The translations under genes and the position numbers were made by a program. From Berberis thunbergii (taxonomy: Eukaryota; Streptophyta; Magnoliopsida; Ranunculales; Berberidaceae): DNA of 64,000 bases. How positions within the stretch are numbered: the stretch's first letter is position 1; each line of letters opens with the position of its first letter. Location of the stretch: positions 1,054,001 to 1,118,000 of the forward strand of contig QNQO01000222.1 of assembly GCA_003290165.1 (NCBI GenBank). The letters are read 5' to 3'. Shown in pieces: positions 47,336-58,559 of the stretch. The notes under the pieces are model-generated. The model searched no databases, was not told where the DNA came from, and worked only from the letters and a program-made list of their open reading frames with translations.

Positions 47336-47587
47336 CCCCATCAAATCATCATCCACCACTATATTTTGGGACGTTAGCATTTTATGGAAAAAAAAATTGG
47401 TTTTAAGAATGATTTCCTTCAGATTCGAACTTTCTCTTCCTGTGGGCAGTTTAATATGAGATATAGCCCTTTTTTTTTTATTTAACGGAAACAAAAACAA
47501 TATTTAGTGCAAGCATCACCTTCTTTAAATTTTTTTCTCATGATTTCTTATCCAATATAGTTCCTCCTGCTTAAGTGCTAATCTGTA

Positions 47588-48611
47588 CTACGCATGACAT
47601 CTACTGAGGTTGTGACAGGCATTCACATCCCAGTTTGCATCAACATTGAGGTCATTATTTCCAATCTCCTCCCAACCGGCTAGTAGATTAGTTTCCCATT
47701 GTTGCATCTCTTCTTCCAGCGCTTTAATTCTGCTAAAGACATTGCCAAGAACATTTTTGTTCCATTGTATAAGGGCGCGTCTTAAAGATTTAAGTTTAAC
47801 ATTCACTCTATCCAGGGCCCTCATCTCACCTACCTCTGTAGACCATATAGATTTAACTACTTCTTGATAAGTATGATGAGCCACCCACATATTAAGAAAA
47901 TGAAAAGGAGAAAAGCCCATTCTCACCTGAGTTGGCATGGAAGCAAAAATAGGGGAAGGATTAGAAAATAAACAAAGAAAATGTTCGACCTTCGGATTGG
48001 ATAAAAGATACAACCAGGCCGAGTTGACAAGCACCCTATCCAATCAGGCCCAGATACGGCCTCTTCCACGTCTATTGTTACACCAAGTAAACTTAGGCCC
48101 CACTGACCCACAATCATGTAAGCCACAGTTTTCGATGCAATCAGAGAAATTAGACGTACTAACTATTGAAGGATCTATTCCTCCTACCTTTTCTTGGGAA
48201 CTAACAACCTTATTAAAATCCCCACCCCATCCAGGGAATATCACAGTGCCAAGAAAATTCCTCCATCAGAGCCCATAGTTCTTTCCTTTCTTCAATTGAG
48301 CATTTAACATAAACAAAAGAAATCATAAAAACTCGGGAATTAGAATCACTTACCTTACAATGAATAATCTGATTTCACATATCAACCACCAAGATCGCCA
48401 AATTGGAGTCCCAGAAAATCCTAATCTTTCCACCTACTCCTTCATTAATAGCAAATCCTGACAATCTGACTTTATTTCCTATATCTAAATACCTACTAGC
48501 TTCTATCATTGGTTCTGCTAGCATAAGAATTATTACATTGTGATCCGCAACCATTCTTTTTAAAAGACATCTCGTGGATCTATTAACAAGCCCACGAGCA
48601 TTCCAAAACAT
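47588..48611 (-). pseudogene. LINE-A endonuclease domain
   Basis: Minus frames read MFWNARGLVNRSTRCLLKRM and LMLAEPMIEAS (48611-48375), GWGGDFNKVVSSQEKVGGID and TWCNNRRGRGRIWA (48244-48044), and DRVLVNSAWLYLLSNPKVEH with SNPSPI (48043-47588). This is an exonuclease-endonuclease-phosphatase fold as in L1 ORF2; it nicks target DNA to prime insertion. The GDFN box is kept, but the family's S-D-H-x-P box has become SNPSP, losing the catalytic Asp/His pair. Frameshifts separate the three parts. Confidence 0.85.
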
Positions 48612-48639
48612 AAAGTTTTCAATGACTTTTTACTTGGGA

Positions 48640-49066
48640 AGAAGCGCCACCCTTCTATGTCATATACGAGAACCCAAAAGTAATTCCTGTCTGACTTTCT
48701 GTCTTTGGATATTGAGTTCCCAATCTGATTTAGCCTCCATATCCAAATCTCTGATCAATGAAACCTAAGGTCCCAATTATGGGTCTGAGCCCGCCTCATC
48801 ACTATTATCACTACCACTTTCAAAGGCATCTTTTTTTCTTCAATTTACGTCCTACTTTGATCAAATTAATTGCTTTGTCTAAAAACTTCCCCATGTTCGT
48901 ATTCTTACCAAGTTCGGGATCCTTCTTTAGCAAACCAACATCTAAAATATGTTCGATATTCGCTTCATCAATTACTACTGCGTCCACTAAAGTTTTGTCA
49001 TCACCGACTGAATCCCCTACAATCTAACCTTGCACCCTGCTTTCACCACCACTGTAAGCAACACTG
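48640..49066 (-). pseudogene. LINE-A ORF1 3' part
   Basis: The minus strand reads DDKTLVDAVVIDEANIEHIL, then DPELGKNTNMGKFLDKAINL and a basic end KVGRKLKKKRC. It joins in frame, across CACTA-2, with 59951-59787 (GGDSGADNGYHSGAHSGAHS). This is the C-terminal, hydrophilic part of the gag-like ORF1 of plant LINEs. A stop lies at about 49025. Confidence 0.7.
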
Positions 49067-49069
49067 TGA

Positions 49070-49437
49070 CACTACACCAAAAGGGCCATTTAGCTACGCC
49101 AAGCTGCCCACGGTTTTTAACCGTTGGAAAATTTGCCACGGCCAAACACCGTAGCAATATGTACCAACGGTTCAAAACCGTGGTTAATAAACACCCTGGC
49201 CACGGTTTAAAACCGTTGGTATATTTGGCACGGCTTAAAACCGTTACTACATTTAGCAACGGCTTCAGACCGTGGGAAGTATTAGCAACGGCCCAAAACC
49301 GTTGCAAAATTTTTTTAGCAACGGTTATAAACCGTGGCTAATCATAGCAACGGCTTAAAACCGTGGCATCAAAACAATTTAGCAACGGTTAAAAACCGTG
49401 GCTATAAGGGGCAACGGCCAAAAACCGTTGCTAAATT
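49070..49437 (+). repeat. CACTA-2 5' terminus and subterminal palindrome array
   Basis: After CACTACACCAAAA come about eleven units such as CACGGTTTTTAACCGTTGG, GCCACGGTTTAAAACCGTTGG and GCAACGGCTTAAAACCGTGG, each a near-perfect palindrome around a TTAA-like centre and 10-15 bp apart. These are candidate transposase-binding sites. Confidence 0.9.
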
Positions 49438-49800
49438 AGAGCGTTTTGCACGTGGGCCGCATGCGTGGAGGACTTTCGCGCTTTGGTGAAAACACGCTTC
49501 CCGCTTTGGCGAAAACAGATTTCCCGCTTTTTGGCGAAAAAAATTTGGGAATAGAAAAGAGTTTGGGCGGTATTGGGAGAAAGATTTTCGACACAGAGAG
49601 AAACCCAACGGTTTCCTTCGAGGCAGAGGAGCAGAGGAGAGATCGATTGAGGAGCAGAGCAGCGCAGATGAGAGATCGAGGCAGAGGAGCAGAGGAGAGA
49701 TCGAGGCAGAGGAGCAGAGGAGAGATCGATTGAGGAGCAGATGAGCGCAGAGGAGAGATCGAGGCAGCGTAGAGGAGAGATCGATTGAGGTTTCCTTCGA
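49438..49800 (+). promoter_or_regulatory. Putative CACTA-2 promoter/leader with E2F-like sites and GA-rich repeats
   Basis: Directly inside the 5' array lie two perfect matches to the plant E2F consensus TTTSSCGC: TTTCGCGC (49474-49481) and TTTCCCGC (49520-49527). Between and after them are near-repeats CCGCTTTGGCGAAAACA and CGCTTTTTGGCGAAAA. A purine-rich repeat of GAGGAGAGATCGAGGCAGAG-like units (49620-49795) follows, resembling a transcribed leader. That this is the element's own promoter is inference from position. Confidence 0.5.
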
Positions 49801-51320
49801 TTTCAGAAGGTTTTGTTTGATCATTTGTGAGCCCTTGTAATGGAAAAAGCTCAAGAAGTGATGAAACGAGGTTCGAGTTCGGGTCGGGTCATCTTCCCCA
49901 CAAAGAAACATATGAAGCAATCAGGTTTTGATTCTAAAATTCTCAGAGATGATGTTGTTTATGTACTACTTTACTTATAATCTTACCTCTGATGAGTTCT
50001 TGTGGAACTCTTGAATTGATTTTGTGAGAAATTCTAGATGATTTCAATGAAATCGCTTTTCTTGATTCGGATTCAAGTTCTTTGTTCAAATCGATCTAAT
50101 AGTTTGTAGTCTTTAAGCTTTTGGAAATTATACTGAAGATTTTTTTTGTTTTTGAGAAAGATCTGTAGATTTTGAGTAAACTTTGTTATTATTTGATGAA
50201 CAATAATTGCTTGGTTAGAAATTATACTGAAGATTAATAATTTTAATATAAGAAGAAATGGACAGAAATGTGATAATTGCTTGGCTAGCTCTAAAATTTG
50301 TTTGGAATATCTGATTCTTTTTAGTCTAGTACTTTATTCTAATATTTCAGTTTAGACCAAATTTCTCTAATGGCAAGAAACCTTTTTTGTTTCTTCTTTG
50401 TTCTTTGTTCCTTGAATATTGATTGTTTGGCAAGCTTCATCACACTTTCTATTAAAGTTTTCTTCTTCAAAACTGATATTTGCATTTGTTTGTGGATAAT
50501 CTAATTATCAGAATTTGATGCATTTATGTGAATCACAGGTTAAATACAGAGTATCCCTTATTGATAGCCATATCTACTGATTGCTGCTTCTCTTTACCTC
50601 CTTTTGCAGGTATTATGAGAATGACAAGAACAAGAAGATGGAGAAGCAGAAACTGAAGATACTAGGTATTTAAAGAAGAAAGGTGAGAGAAGTTGGTATT
50701 CATCTCTTCACAAACATTGGTCTAAAACCCATGGTTTTAGAGGTGGCGCAACTAGGTGTGATTTTTTTCTTCTCATAATTATTTATTTTTCGCCAATAGA
50801 TTTTTTGGTTGGTTTACAGTACTAATAAAATCCATGTGATGGTAGGGGTTGGATGAATAACCCCACATATAACTACTAATGATTTCCACATGAAAATGAA
50901 GTTGTAATCAAAATGACTACTAATGGCGCCCTTTCTGTTATCAATAAAATATTGTACTTCAGCAGATCTGATATGCTTCCTGACTTACTCGAGGAAACAA
51001 ACATTTCAAGGTAAAGAAGAAAATGTTATAACTCTCTTCTCAGCATAAAAGTTTTGCTTCATATATTCATATCCTCATAATTTGAATTCAAGCATTAGAT
51101 GTCACTTTCTGGGTTTTTCAGTGTGTTTGAAAAGGATATGATGAAAATGGAATTCCAGGAGGGATAACCAATCCTTATTGATAATATTATATTTGCTTTC
51201 CTGTATTTCAAATCCTTGTTGCTAGTCTAGTTACTAATATAGTAATATTGACTTGTTGACTTGTTGATAAAACCATTTAATCACTGATACACACAAATAA
51301 AACTGTTGTGCTTCATGCAG
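49801..51320 (+). other. CACTA-2 interior without recognised gene
   Basis: Mostly AT-rich intron-like sequence. One exon-like patch after CAG at about 50610 reads YYENDKNKKMEKQKLKILG but is too short to assign. Nothing else is supported. Confidence 0.5.
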
Positions 51321-51460
51321 TGCATTCTTGAGAACTGGGACTTTGGTATTCAGTTGCTAGAATTGTCAAAGAACATAAATAGCAAAACGTTGACCTTCAA
51401 TGAAGATACACAATTACGACCATGGTGGACTCCAACTTCTGATCAAAACTATCTCTTAGG
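51321..51460 (+). pseudogene. Captured exon of unidentified gene
   Basis: Bounded by CATGCAG (51314-51320) and GTAGGAAT (from 51461), the open segment reads CILENWDFGIQLLELSKNIN and then LRPWWTPTSDQNYLLG. The composition and clean splice borders suggest a real host exon. I do not recognise the family with confidence. Confidence 0.5.
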
Positions 51461-53310
51461 TAGGAATTTTCTGCACCTTGTCTTGTACTAATTACAGCAG
51501 AGTACTATTCCATGTATTTTATATTTTTGCATTGGTACTTTGATCGGTAAGAGGAATTTATGGATGCATGGAACCTCATAAAATTGGTTTTATTATCTTC
51601 TACTTGTATATTTATTTGATTTAAGATGCATTAATTAATTGAATCTTTGAAGTAGACCTATATATGTCCAAAGTTTTACTAATATAGTTCTACAGAAAGA
51701 GAATTATAGTTGCCAATTAAAAAAGGGTTTGAAATTTTTGTGTTTGATTTGAAAAACTAGCAAAGACAAGGACACAAATGTTAACCAAAATATGATAACA
51801 TTTAATGTAGGGGTAATCTGTTTTAGATTACCAGAGTTGAAAAAGAGAGAGACAAACAAACAGGTAAACACTATTTGTGCAAATATAACTGTGATCTGAT
51901 TAGTAACTATGGATGTAAAATGGGAGATGTTGACCAATTTAACTGTGACTAGTTAGAGTTTCAAGCACTATCTATGCAAAAACTTGTCAATATTCTTTCA
52001 TGTTGGTAGAAATTCCATTGTTTAGCTGACCAATTTAACAGGGCAGCGATGGCTGGAAGGTGCAAGGCGCAGGCGCAGAGGAATTGGCTGCAGTTGCTCT
52101 ATTTTTTCAAGGAAAAACACAGCAGGTCTGTTGTGTTTGTTTCGAGGAAAAATAGAGCAGGTGGCTATGTTTTATGGGCAAGGAGCCTGGTACGTCGTTC
52201 TCTTTTCGTTTATACTCATGATATAAAAAATTTACTCATTAGTGCAAAACGGAGAGTAATGTCTCAATTTTATTAGTGTTGTACTGTTGTGTCCATGTCC
52301 ATTTTTTACCCTTGTGTTCATTCTTCATAGTTCATACAACACTTTTACGGGGTGGTTAAGTGTGACAATATTGGTAGTATTTGGGTGTTTCAATTTGAAG
52401 TAGCCTAGTAGGTCTAAAGGAAGTGTTCCACTGACATATATGATTTGGGTCAGGAGAAAGGAGTAATGTCCCCTAAGAATCAGGTGGTGGTCGGAGTTTA
52501 GCCCTTCAAAATGATCTTGCTAATTAGTTCTCTTGAAATCACCACCTTAGCAAGGGAGAGAGAATGAAATTCTTGGGGAAGGGGACTCAAAGGTTAGAGG
52601 CTTCCTTTTGTTGCTTTTCTCAGGCTAGAAATGCTAACAGTTCAAATTCATTCATGATTCATCTCCAACAATTTCAAGAAGACTTAGGTTGAATCAATTA
52701 CTTAGAGAATAACAAACTCTACGACAATGGATAACCTCTCCCAAAGAGGTTTGGAAGTACCAAAGGGGTGTGTGCTTTGCAGCAGAATGGAATGACCCAT
52801 TGACACCTTTTTTAGGCAAGTGTGATTTGGAGACATTTTGGAATTTGGAGTGTGACCTGTGTATATTTGAAAAACAAAATAGATGTGTTATTTCTGTAGT
52901 TCACAATCAAAGAAGCTATATGGAGATGGGGCATATTCTATTACCAGATTAGAGACTGGGTCATTAGATAGGTTTTATTTGAGTTATTAGCTGATTGTAT
53001 TTTGTTTCTCCTTGTGGTTGAGTTATTAGATAGGTTTTATTTGAGTTATTAGCTGATTGTATTTGAAAACTTATGATTAGAGATTCACTTAGTAGCTTCC
53101 TAAACCTGGATGATTCACCTGGGGGGTCTGATGAACCTTCACTTTTGTTTAAATTTTTTAATGATGGTTAAGTATTAAGTTCACAAATTGATTCAAATAA
53201 TTACCATTACTTGATGAATAGACGAGTTTATCCACCTAAAATTTCTCCAGCAATAGTTTAGTTCTCAACTTTGTTATGTGCAAATCTGATATGATTTTTT
53301 ATTGTTATAG
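51461..53310 (+). other. CACTA-2 interior, unassigned
   Basis: Short open stretches at 52045-52192 and 52770-52952 have balanced codons but match nothing I can name. There is an imperfect direct repeat of TTATTAGATAGGTTTTATTTGAG... at about 52962-53010 and 53025-53062. The rest is intron-like. Confidence 0.4.
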
Positions 53311-53945
53311 GATAATCAAGGTAGAATGGGACATGCATCATCTATGTCAGCTGAAATAGATTCAAAGCTGTTGGAAGTGGCCCTAAACGCAAGAAAGTTT
53401 GGAACCTTGAAGGAGGGAACTTCTGAAAACTCACCGTGCCAAAATGAGGAGATGGGTAAGAGCAAAGGTAAAGCTGAGATGAGTAGGAGCCCATCTGAAT
53501 CTTTGAGAGAAGTCAACAAGGATGTTCAAAATGTTGAAACAAGTGGTTCAGATGCCAGCTCCACCGGAGGGAAGAACTCTGGGGAGCAAGTGTTGTATAA
53601 TGGCGGCTTCTCAAAGTTGGCTGATCGTATCAAAGAAGGTACATTCAGGAGAGTCGAGGAAAATGAGAAAACCACAAACAGGGAAGAAAAACAGCAGAGG
53701 AAAAGGAAACGGAACATCATGAATGATAAGCAGATTACAATAATTGAGAAGGCTCTTTTGGAGGAGCCAGATATGCAGCGAAATGCAGCCTCACTGCAGT
53801 CATGGGCAGATAAATTAAGTGCTCATGTATGTATAAATGCAGTCTATGCAAGTTGTAGAATATTTCTTTTGGATATATTGTTTGCTGAAGTATCTGCTCT
53901 GTACTTTCAGGGCTCTGATCTGACAGCTTCTCAACTGAAAAACTG
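53311..53945 (+). pseudogene. NDX: Captured NDX (nodulin homeobox) exons
   Basis: Exon 53311-53826 reads DNQGRMGHASSMSAEIDSKL onward through an acidic/serine-rich linker to NDKQITIIEKALLEEPDMQR and QSWADKLSAH. After an 84-bp GT-AG intron, exon 53911-53945 gives GSDLTASQLKNW. This is the N-terminal two thirds of the divergent homeodomain of plant NDX proteins, preceded by the basic stretch RKRKRNIMND. The recognition helix (after LKNW) is missing. NDX binds single-stranded DNA and R-loops and represses transcription. The captured frame is open throughout, about 180 codons, the longest intact capture in the element. Confidence 0.9.
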
Positions 53946-55640
53946 GTATGGAATGTCGTTTCTTTTTCTCTTGACAAGTGATAGTTGTGTAAAACCATTT
54001 CAACAGCAGTTTCCTGGAGCTTTCTCAGGGTATTCTCTGCAGGTATGGTTTTGTTTTTTTTTTTACTTATTCTATCCTTTTCTCCCTCTATTTTATATTT
54101 GGAACTTCTAAAGTGTTTCTGCTGTAATGTGAAGCTCGGCTTGGTAATGAAAGTCTTAGTATACCTGTTGCAACCCTTAGGAATAGTTGTAAACTCCTTG
54201 GAAGCAAGTTTACTGTGGAATCATTTCTAACTAATCTTGACACACTTAATCATATTCTTCATGATCTCCTTTTAGAATTTAAAGTTTGTTGTTTCTTGCT
54301 TTGTTTTGTTAAACAAAAGAATGCAGCCATTCTCCAAAATATGATACAATAAATGTTTTTGATAAGTATGTTTGTTAGACAAATCATATTACCCTAAACT
54401 TATTCATGATGCATTTTGCCTCTTATTTTGGAATCCCATTTTCATCCATTCTATAGGAATCCCATTTACTAAAAATTATTTATATCACCAACATACCCCA
54501 CTTACTAATATTGGGCTGCTTTGTCATGAGGTATGTTGGGCTGCTTTGACTCTGATCATTTATTTTGTGCAGTTGTTGCTAGATTGATAGACGAACACAC
54601 ACTAGGGAGAATATGTAAATGATTATGCGGGTATATGAATTTGTGAATGTATGGATGCTTATGCCTAACAGAGTCAACAAACTCAGTTTTTTTTTTTATT
54701 CCCATCTTCCTTCTTATCCTTCTTCTTCTTCTTTACCACATCTGATTATAAATTCATCACATTCTGATTGTGTTCTCTTATATGATTATTAACATTGAAA
54801 TCCTTAATGTAGTCTATTTTGTTATTTTTATATGATTGAGCTTGTAATTTGTCAATTGTGAGTGGAGTTGTGAGTATGTAGCATGTCTAGTTAATGTAGC
54901 CTGAGTTGTTTATCTTAGATAGTGAGGCACACATGCATTTTATTTGCATTTCTACAAATTTCTGATACATCCCCCACCCCCCAATTGCTGATGCTGCTGC
55001 TGCTACGCTGAGTTGCTGCTGCTGCTGATGCTGGTTTTGCTGCTGCTGGGACGCTTGCTGTCTGTTGCTGCGTGTTCTACGCGCGTCTGCTGTTCTCCAA
55101 GTCATTCCATATGTGAAGGTTAGTTGATTTAAGTTGATTGCTTTAAGTTTTGTATATTTACAATACATAGTCAAACATATTTGCTGGCATCCTTCACCTT
55201 TTTAATGGACTACCAGGTCCTCTTTTAGTGCAGCAAAAATCTGTATTATAAAACACAATAAAAATTCACCCCAAAAGGTATAAAGTTGAACACATAAACT
55301 TCGATTTTTTTGCAAGTTTCAACAGATTTTCCTATTGCTTTGGGGGGAGGATGGAAGTGGATGTTGGTGCTGGAATAATTATAAGGGTCATTGGCAAATG
55401 ATTTTCCTTATTTTCCTTAAGGTTTATGATGTGAATTCATTATTTTCCTTAAGGATGTTGGATGTTATGCTAGTTATGCACATCAGAAGAATGAACTATG
55501 GATGTGACCATATATGTTTCCGCTATATCATTTCTACAAAATACAATTTAGCACATAATACATTATGTTAGAAATGTTTAATATCCAGTACTTCATGTGA
55601 ATTTTTATTATTCATTTTCCATTTCGTTATGCCATGTATT
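53946..55640 (+). other. CACTA-2 interior between NDX and KDEL-receptor blocks
   Basis: AT-rich, intron-like. The minus strand of 54980-55110 encodes a Gln-rich stretch (NRQQASQQQQNQHQQQQQLS), which on the plus strand is a run of Leu/Cys codons from CTGCTG repeats. It could be a microsatellite-bearing exon scrap but is not assigned. Confidence 0.4.
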
Positions 55641-55643
55641 TAG

Positions 55644-56976
55644 GTCTATCGCTGAGGATGCAAGAACTCACAGCCATATACTTAGCTACAAGAGTGTACT
55701 GCGGTTTTCTTATGAGGGGAGACATCCATACATGGCTTGATCTGGCAACTTTAATACCAACACTGTGGGTTATATACATGATACGTTTCAAATTGAACTC
55801 GACTTACATTAAGGAACTTGATAATATACCAATCTACTACCTGGTAAAGATGTTTTCTACTCCCTGGAGCTTTTTTAGTATTATTATTTATTTTAATCCT
55901 TTTCTTTTCTTGTCGTGTTTAATCAGTTTCCATTATTTTGATTGTCTGGCCTAATTTCTTCTTAGCTCTGCTCAAAACATGTAAAGCAGAAGCCAAACTG
56001 AAATTCTGAGTTATATATTCCTGCAGATCATTCCTGCCGCTATCCTTGCTGTGCTTGTCTATCCATATGCCTTTTATCACTTTACAAACAGAATTCTTTG
56101 GGCTTTTTCTAATTACCTGGAAGCTGTTGCTGTGGTGCCTCAGCTTCGCCTGATGCAAAATGCCAAAGTAAGAATTCATTTTTTTTTTTGTGCCAAAACA
56201 AATGTCCTACTGATAAAAGAGCACTAATTTGATGATGTTTCATCTTCAGATGGTTGAGCCATTCACTGGCCACTATGTTTTCGCGTTAGGTGTTTCAAGA
56301 TTCTTTGGTTGTGCTTATTGGATCGTCCAGGCAAGTTGTCTTCCTACTTTGACTATATCATAAACCTGAGACTATAGAAACTAAAATATTACAGAATGAA
56401 AAGTCTGTGCTGGATTAAGAGCAACAGAGTTCTACTCTTTTGTCAATGAGGTTTACTTCATAGGTCTATTAGTTTTAGATACCAACAATGACTGAAGAAG
56501 TCGAAACATTACTCTTTCTTGCCAGCTTGTCTTAAAATGATACTATAGGACAGTTGTAAATGTAGGACCTAGAATATAATACTTACGATTCCTAAAAATG
56601 AACTGTTTGATTATATGATCCTTTGAAAAAATGGTCATTTGAAAGCACTAATCAATCCAAGACAATAGCTCCTAAAGAAAACCATGAGAATATGTCATGT
56701 AAGTGTGCAACCATACCTTAAGTTGTTATGGTAATCTGAAATTCCACATATTTTATCTTCTTCTTTTTTATATATATATTTTGTTAATTCCTATTATTTG
56801 TTTTTCCACATTATGAGGATGATTCATTTTTTTTTAAATCCTTTGAAATATCAGCTTATTAGAACTCGCGGGAGATATTTGTTCTTTGCTGGAGCTTTTT
56901 GGATACCAATGCTAATCATTTCATAGATAATTCAGACTTTTATCTTGATCGATTTTTGTTACTACTATGTCAAAAG
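55644..56976 (+). pseudogene. Captured KDEL receptor (ER lumen protein-retaining receptor) exons
   Basis: Four exons follow one another: 55644-55843 (LSLRMQELTAIYLATRVYCG; DLATLIPTLWVIYMIRFKLN), 56027-56167 (ILAVLVYPYAFYHFTNRILW; LEAVAVVPQLRLMQNAK), 56250-56330 (MVEPFTGHYVFALGVSRFFG) and 56855-56976 (LIRTRGRYLFFAGAFWIPML; a TAG stop where Glu is expected; IIQTFILIDFCYYYVK). This covers most of an ERD2-type seven-span Golgi/ER receptor that retrieves HDEL/KDEL proteins. The first exon and the last residues are missing. The intron after 56330 uses a GC donor. One stop codon and some unusual residues disable it. Confidence 0.94.
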
Positions 56977-57074
56977 GTGCCCTCCTCACTAGAACTTTCT
57001 TGCAGTGATTACATTTTATGCAACACTAAATTAATTTACTGAACCTGCATTGTGCCTTTTTTTTGTTTGCGTAC

Positions 57075-57289
57075 AGTGTCTTGGATGGAAAACTCTTGGT
57101 GAGACTGCCTTCACCAGTATAGATAGAAGTTTGGTTGAAATCTGAACATGGCTGAAGCCATATAATTCGTTGTTATCAATTGAGCGTGTTCCAAGTATTC
57201 CACTCTTAAGCGAAAATCCAACTATGATAATGGGAATGGACGTGTCTCATGGGTCACCTGGTCAATCAGACGTCCCATCTGTGGCTGCG
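57075..57289 (+). pseudogene. Captured AGO4-clade Argonaute exon (start of PIWI domain)
   Basis: From about 57155 the frame reads YNSLLSIERVPSIPLLSENP, then TMIMGMDVSHGSPGQSDVPS, VAA. This is the start of the PIWI domain of the AGO4/6/9 clade, with the first catalytic aspartate in MGMDVSHG. The upstream part of the exon (57075-57140, CLGWKTLGETAFTS) ends in a TGA and is not recognisably Argonaute, so this is a decayed or chimeric exon. Parent proteins bind 24-nt siRNAs in RNA-directed DNA methylation. The rest of PIWI is absent. Confidence 0.88.
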
Positions 57290-57661
57290 GTAGTCTCACT
57301 ATACTTATTCTAATGATTCATTCTTCGTTTTGGGTCTTTTGGTGACAGCTTTAGCAATGAGTCACTGTATTTAAGGTAGGATGTATAGAATGACACATTG
57401 TAATGCGGTAATCCAACTATGCTGTATTTTGGTGACAGCTTTAGCAATGCGGTAATCCAACTATGCTGTAGTAGTAAGTGAATTCATTTTATTCTCCCAA
57501 TTCTTGGTCTCACTGTATTTAAGGTAGGATGTATAGAATGACACATTGTAATTCAACCATAGTAATTCAAATTCATTGTAATTCAAGTTCATAAATTTGT
57601 GGTGATTTCAGTTTTGCTATATTAATGTAGATAAATCTGAATGGTGTATTGTTTATGAGCA

Positions 57662-57895
57662 GGAAGTACTTGGAGGAGCCTTGCCTGTGGGTGGAATCAA
57701 ACACAACTACACTCAGTATACTGACTTCTCATGCTGAAATATGAATGGGTTTTATTCTAATCATCTCGTTGCTCTCGTAAGTTTTCGCTATTGTTTATTT
57801 GTCTACTGCCTGCTAACTTAAAGATCCACTAATAATCTAACTCTCCTGGTTCAGATGGCAACGCAACATAATTCAAACATTCATGTATTGGCAGG
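57662..57895 (+). pseudogene. Exon-like pieces of unknown gene
   Basis: Two pieces look like adjoining exons: 57662-57778 (EVLGGALPVGGIKHNYTQYT, a TGA stop, NMNGFYSNHLVAL) and 57855-57895 (MATQHNSNIHVLA), separated by an intron-like gap. I do not recognise the family. Confidence 0.4.
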
Positions 57896-58054
57896 TATGA
57901 TTCTCGGCTATTCTGACTAATACAAGTTAAAATGTTGAGGACAGCTAAGAACATTCATCTTGTTATTGAAATGAAATAAATTAATTGTGACATCTGTTCT
58001 TATTGTGGGTTTGTTGTGCCTGCCAATCCATTGCTACCTCCATTTCTTGACCAG

Positions 58055-58447
58055 TGTATCTTGGTAAGTAGTTAACATTCTTCTTTCCTTCATATGTTCA
58101 TGGTTGCGATCAATGTGGAATAATAGTGTATAGTGTTGGTTCTGTTGGATGATGGATCAGGTGGATATGATAAGGAAGAAAAGGCAGCAAGGGCATATGA
58201 TTTAGCAGCACTCAAATACTGGGGTCCTACAACTCATATTAACTTCTCTGTAAGTTTGCCACTCTCTCAAATGGACAAATTTTCATTTGCTCAAGGTGTG
58301 AGACAGCTTCATTTGCTAATGTTAATTTTGTGTGTTTGAATTAATTAACTCTTTAATATTAATTGATCATCAGCTTGCTTGTTATGAAAAAGAACTGGAA
58401 GAGATGCAAAACATGACTAGACAGGAATTTATAGCAAACTTAAGAAG
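58055..58447 (+). pseudogene. Captured AINTEGUMENTA-like AP2 exons including a 9-nt microexon
   Basis: Three exons of an ANT/AIL-type AP2 gene are kept with exact splice borders. The first is the 9-nt microexon TGTATCTTG (58055-58063, CAG before, GTAAG after). The second is 58161-58249 ([20 protein letters not shown], then [10 protein letters not shown]). The third is 58374-58447 (CYEKELEEMQNMTRQEFIAN, LRR). Joined in phase, the microexon gives VYLG at the heart of the first AP2 repeat. This is the end of AP2 repeat 1 and the start of the linker; repeat 2 is missing. Parent proteins are nuclear factors controlling meristem and organ growth. All three frames are open. Confidence 0.93.
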
Positions 58448-58559
58448 GTAAGATACGTTCCTCATCTTAGATCTAGCTATCACGTTTTCTTAAGAGCTAG
58501 CTTTTGTATTTGATAATATAGTTAATCTAATTTGTTGATTTCAATTTAAATGAAATGAA

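Larger units (their letters stand above)
42945..49066 (-). mobile_element. LINE-A (plant L1-type non-LTR retrotransposon), main part
   Basis: In minus orientation the order is ORF1 end (49066-48640), endonuclease (48611-47588), reverse transcriptase (about 47560-45227, interrupted), zf-RVT (44695-44363), RNase H (44182-43673) and 3' UTR. The 3' UTR has the family tail CGGGTAAAGTCGTAACGTAC, read leftward from 43045, and ends in a T/A-rich tail near 42945. The 5' part continues at 59951-59787 beyond CACTA-2. A plus-strand LINE fragment (46522-47333) interrupts it. Many stops show it is inactive. Confidence 0.88.

Noticed and set aside
49105..49437. CRISPR-like regularly spaced repeats
   Set aside because: Units are palindromic and variable, spacers are short and irregular, and the context is a plant CACTA terminus.
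49402..49920. Minus-strand 172-codon frame in CACTA-2
   Set aside because: Arises from the complement of purine-rich tandem repeats; serine/leucine low complexity.
54980..55110. Gln-rich minus-strand gene
   Set aside because: Only a CTG/CAG microsatellite supports it; no domain, no clear exon borders.
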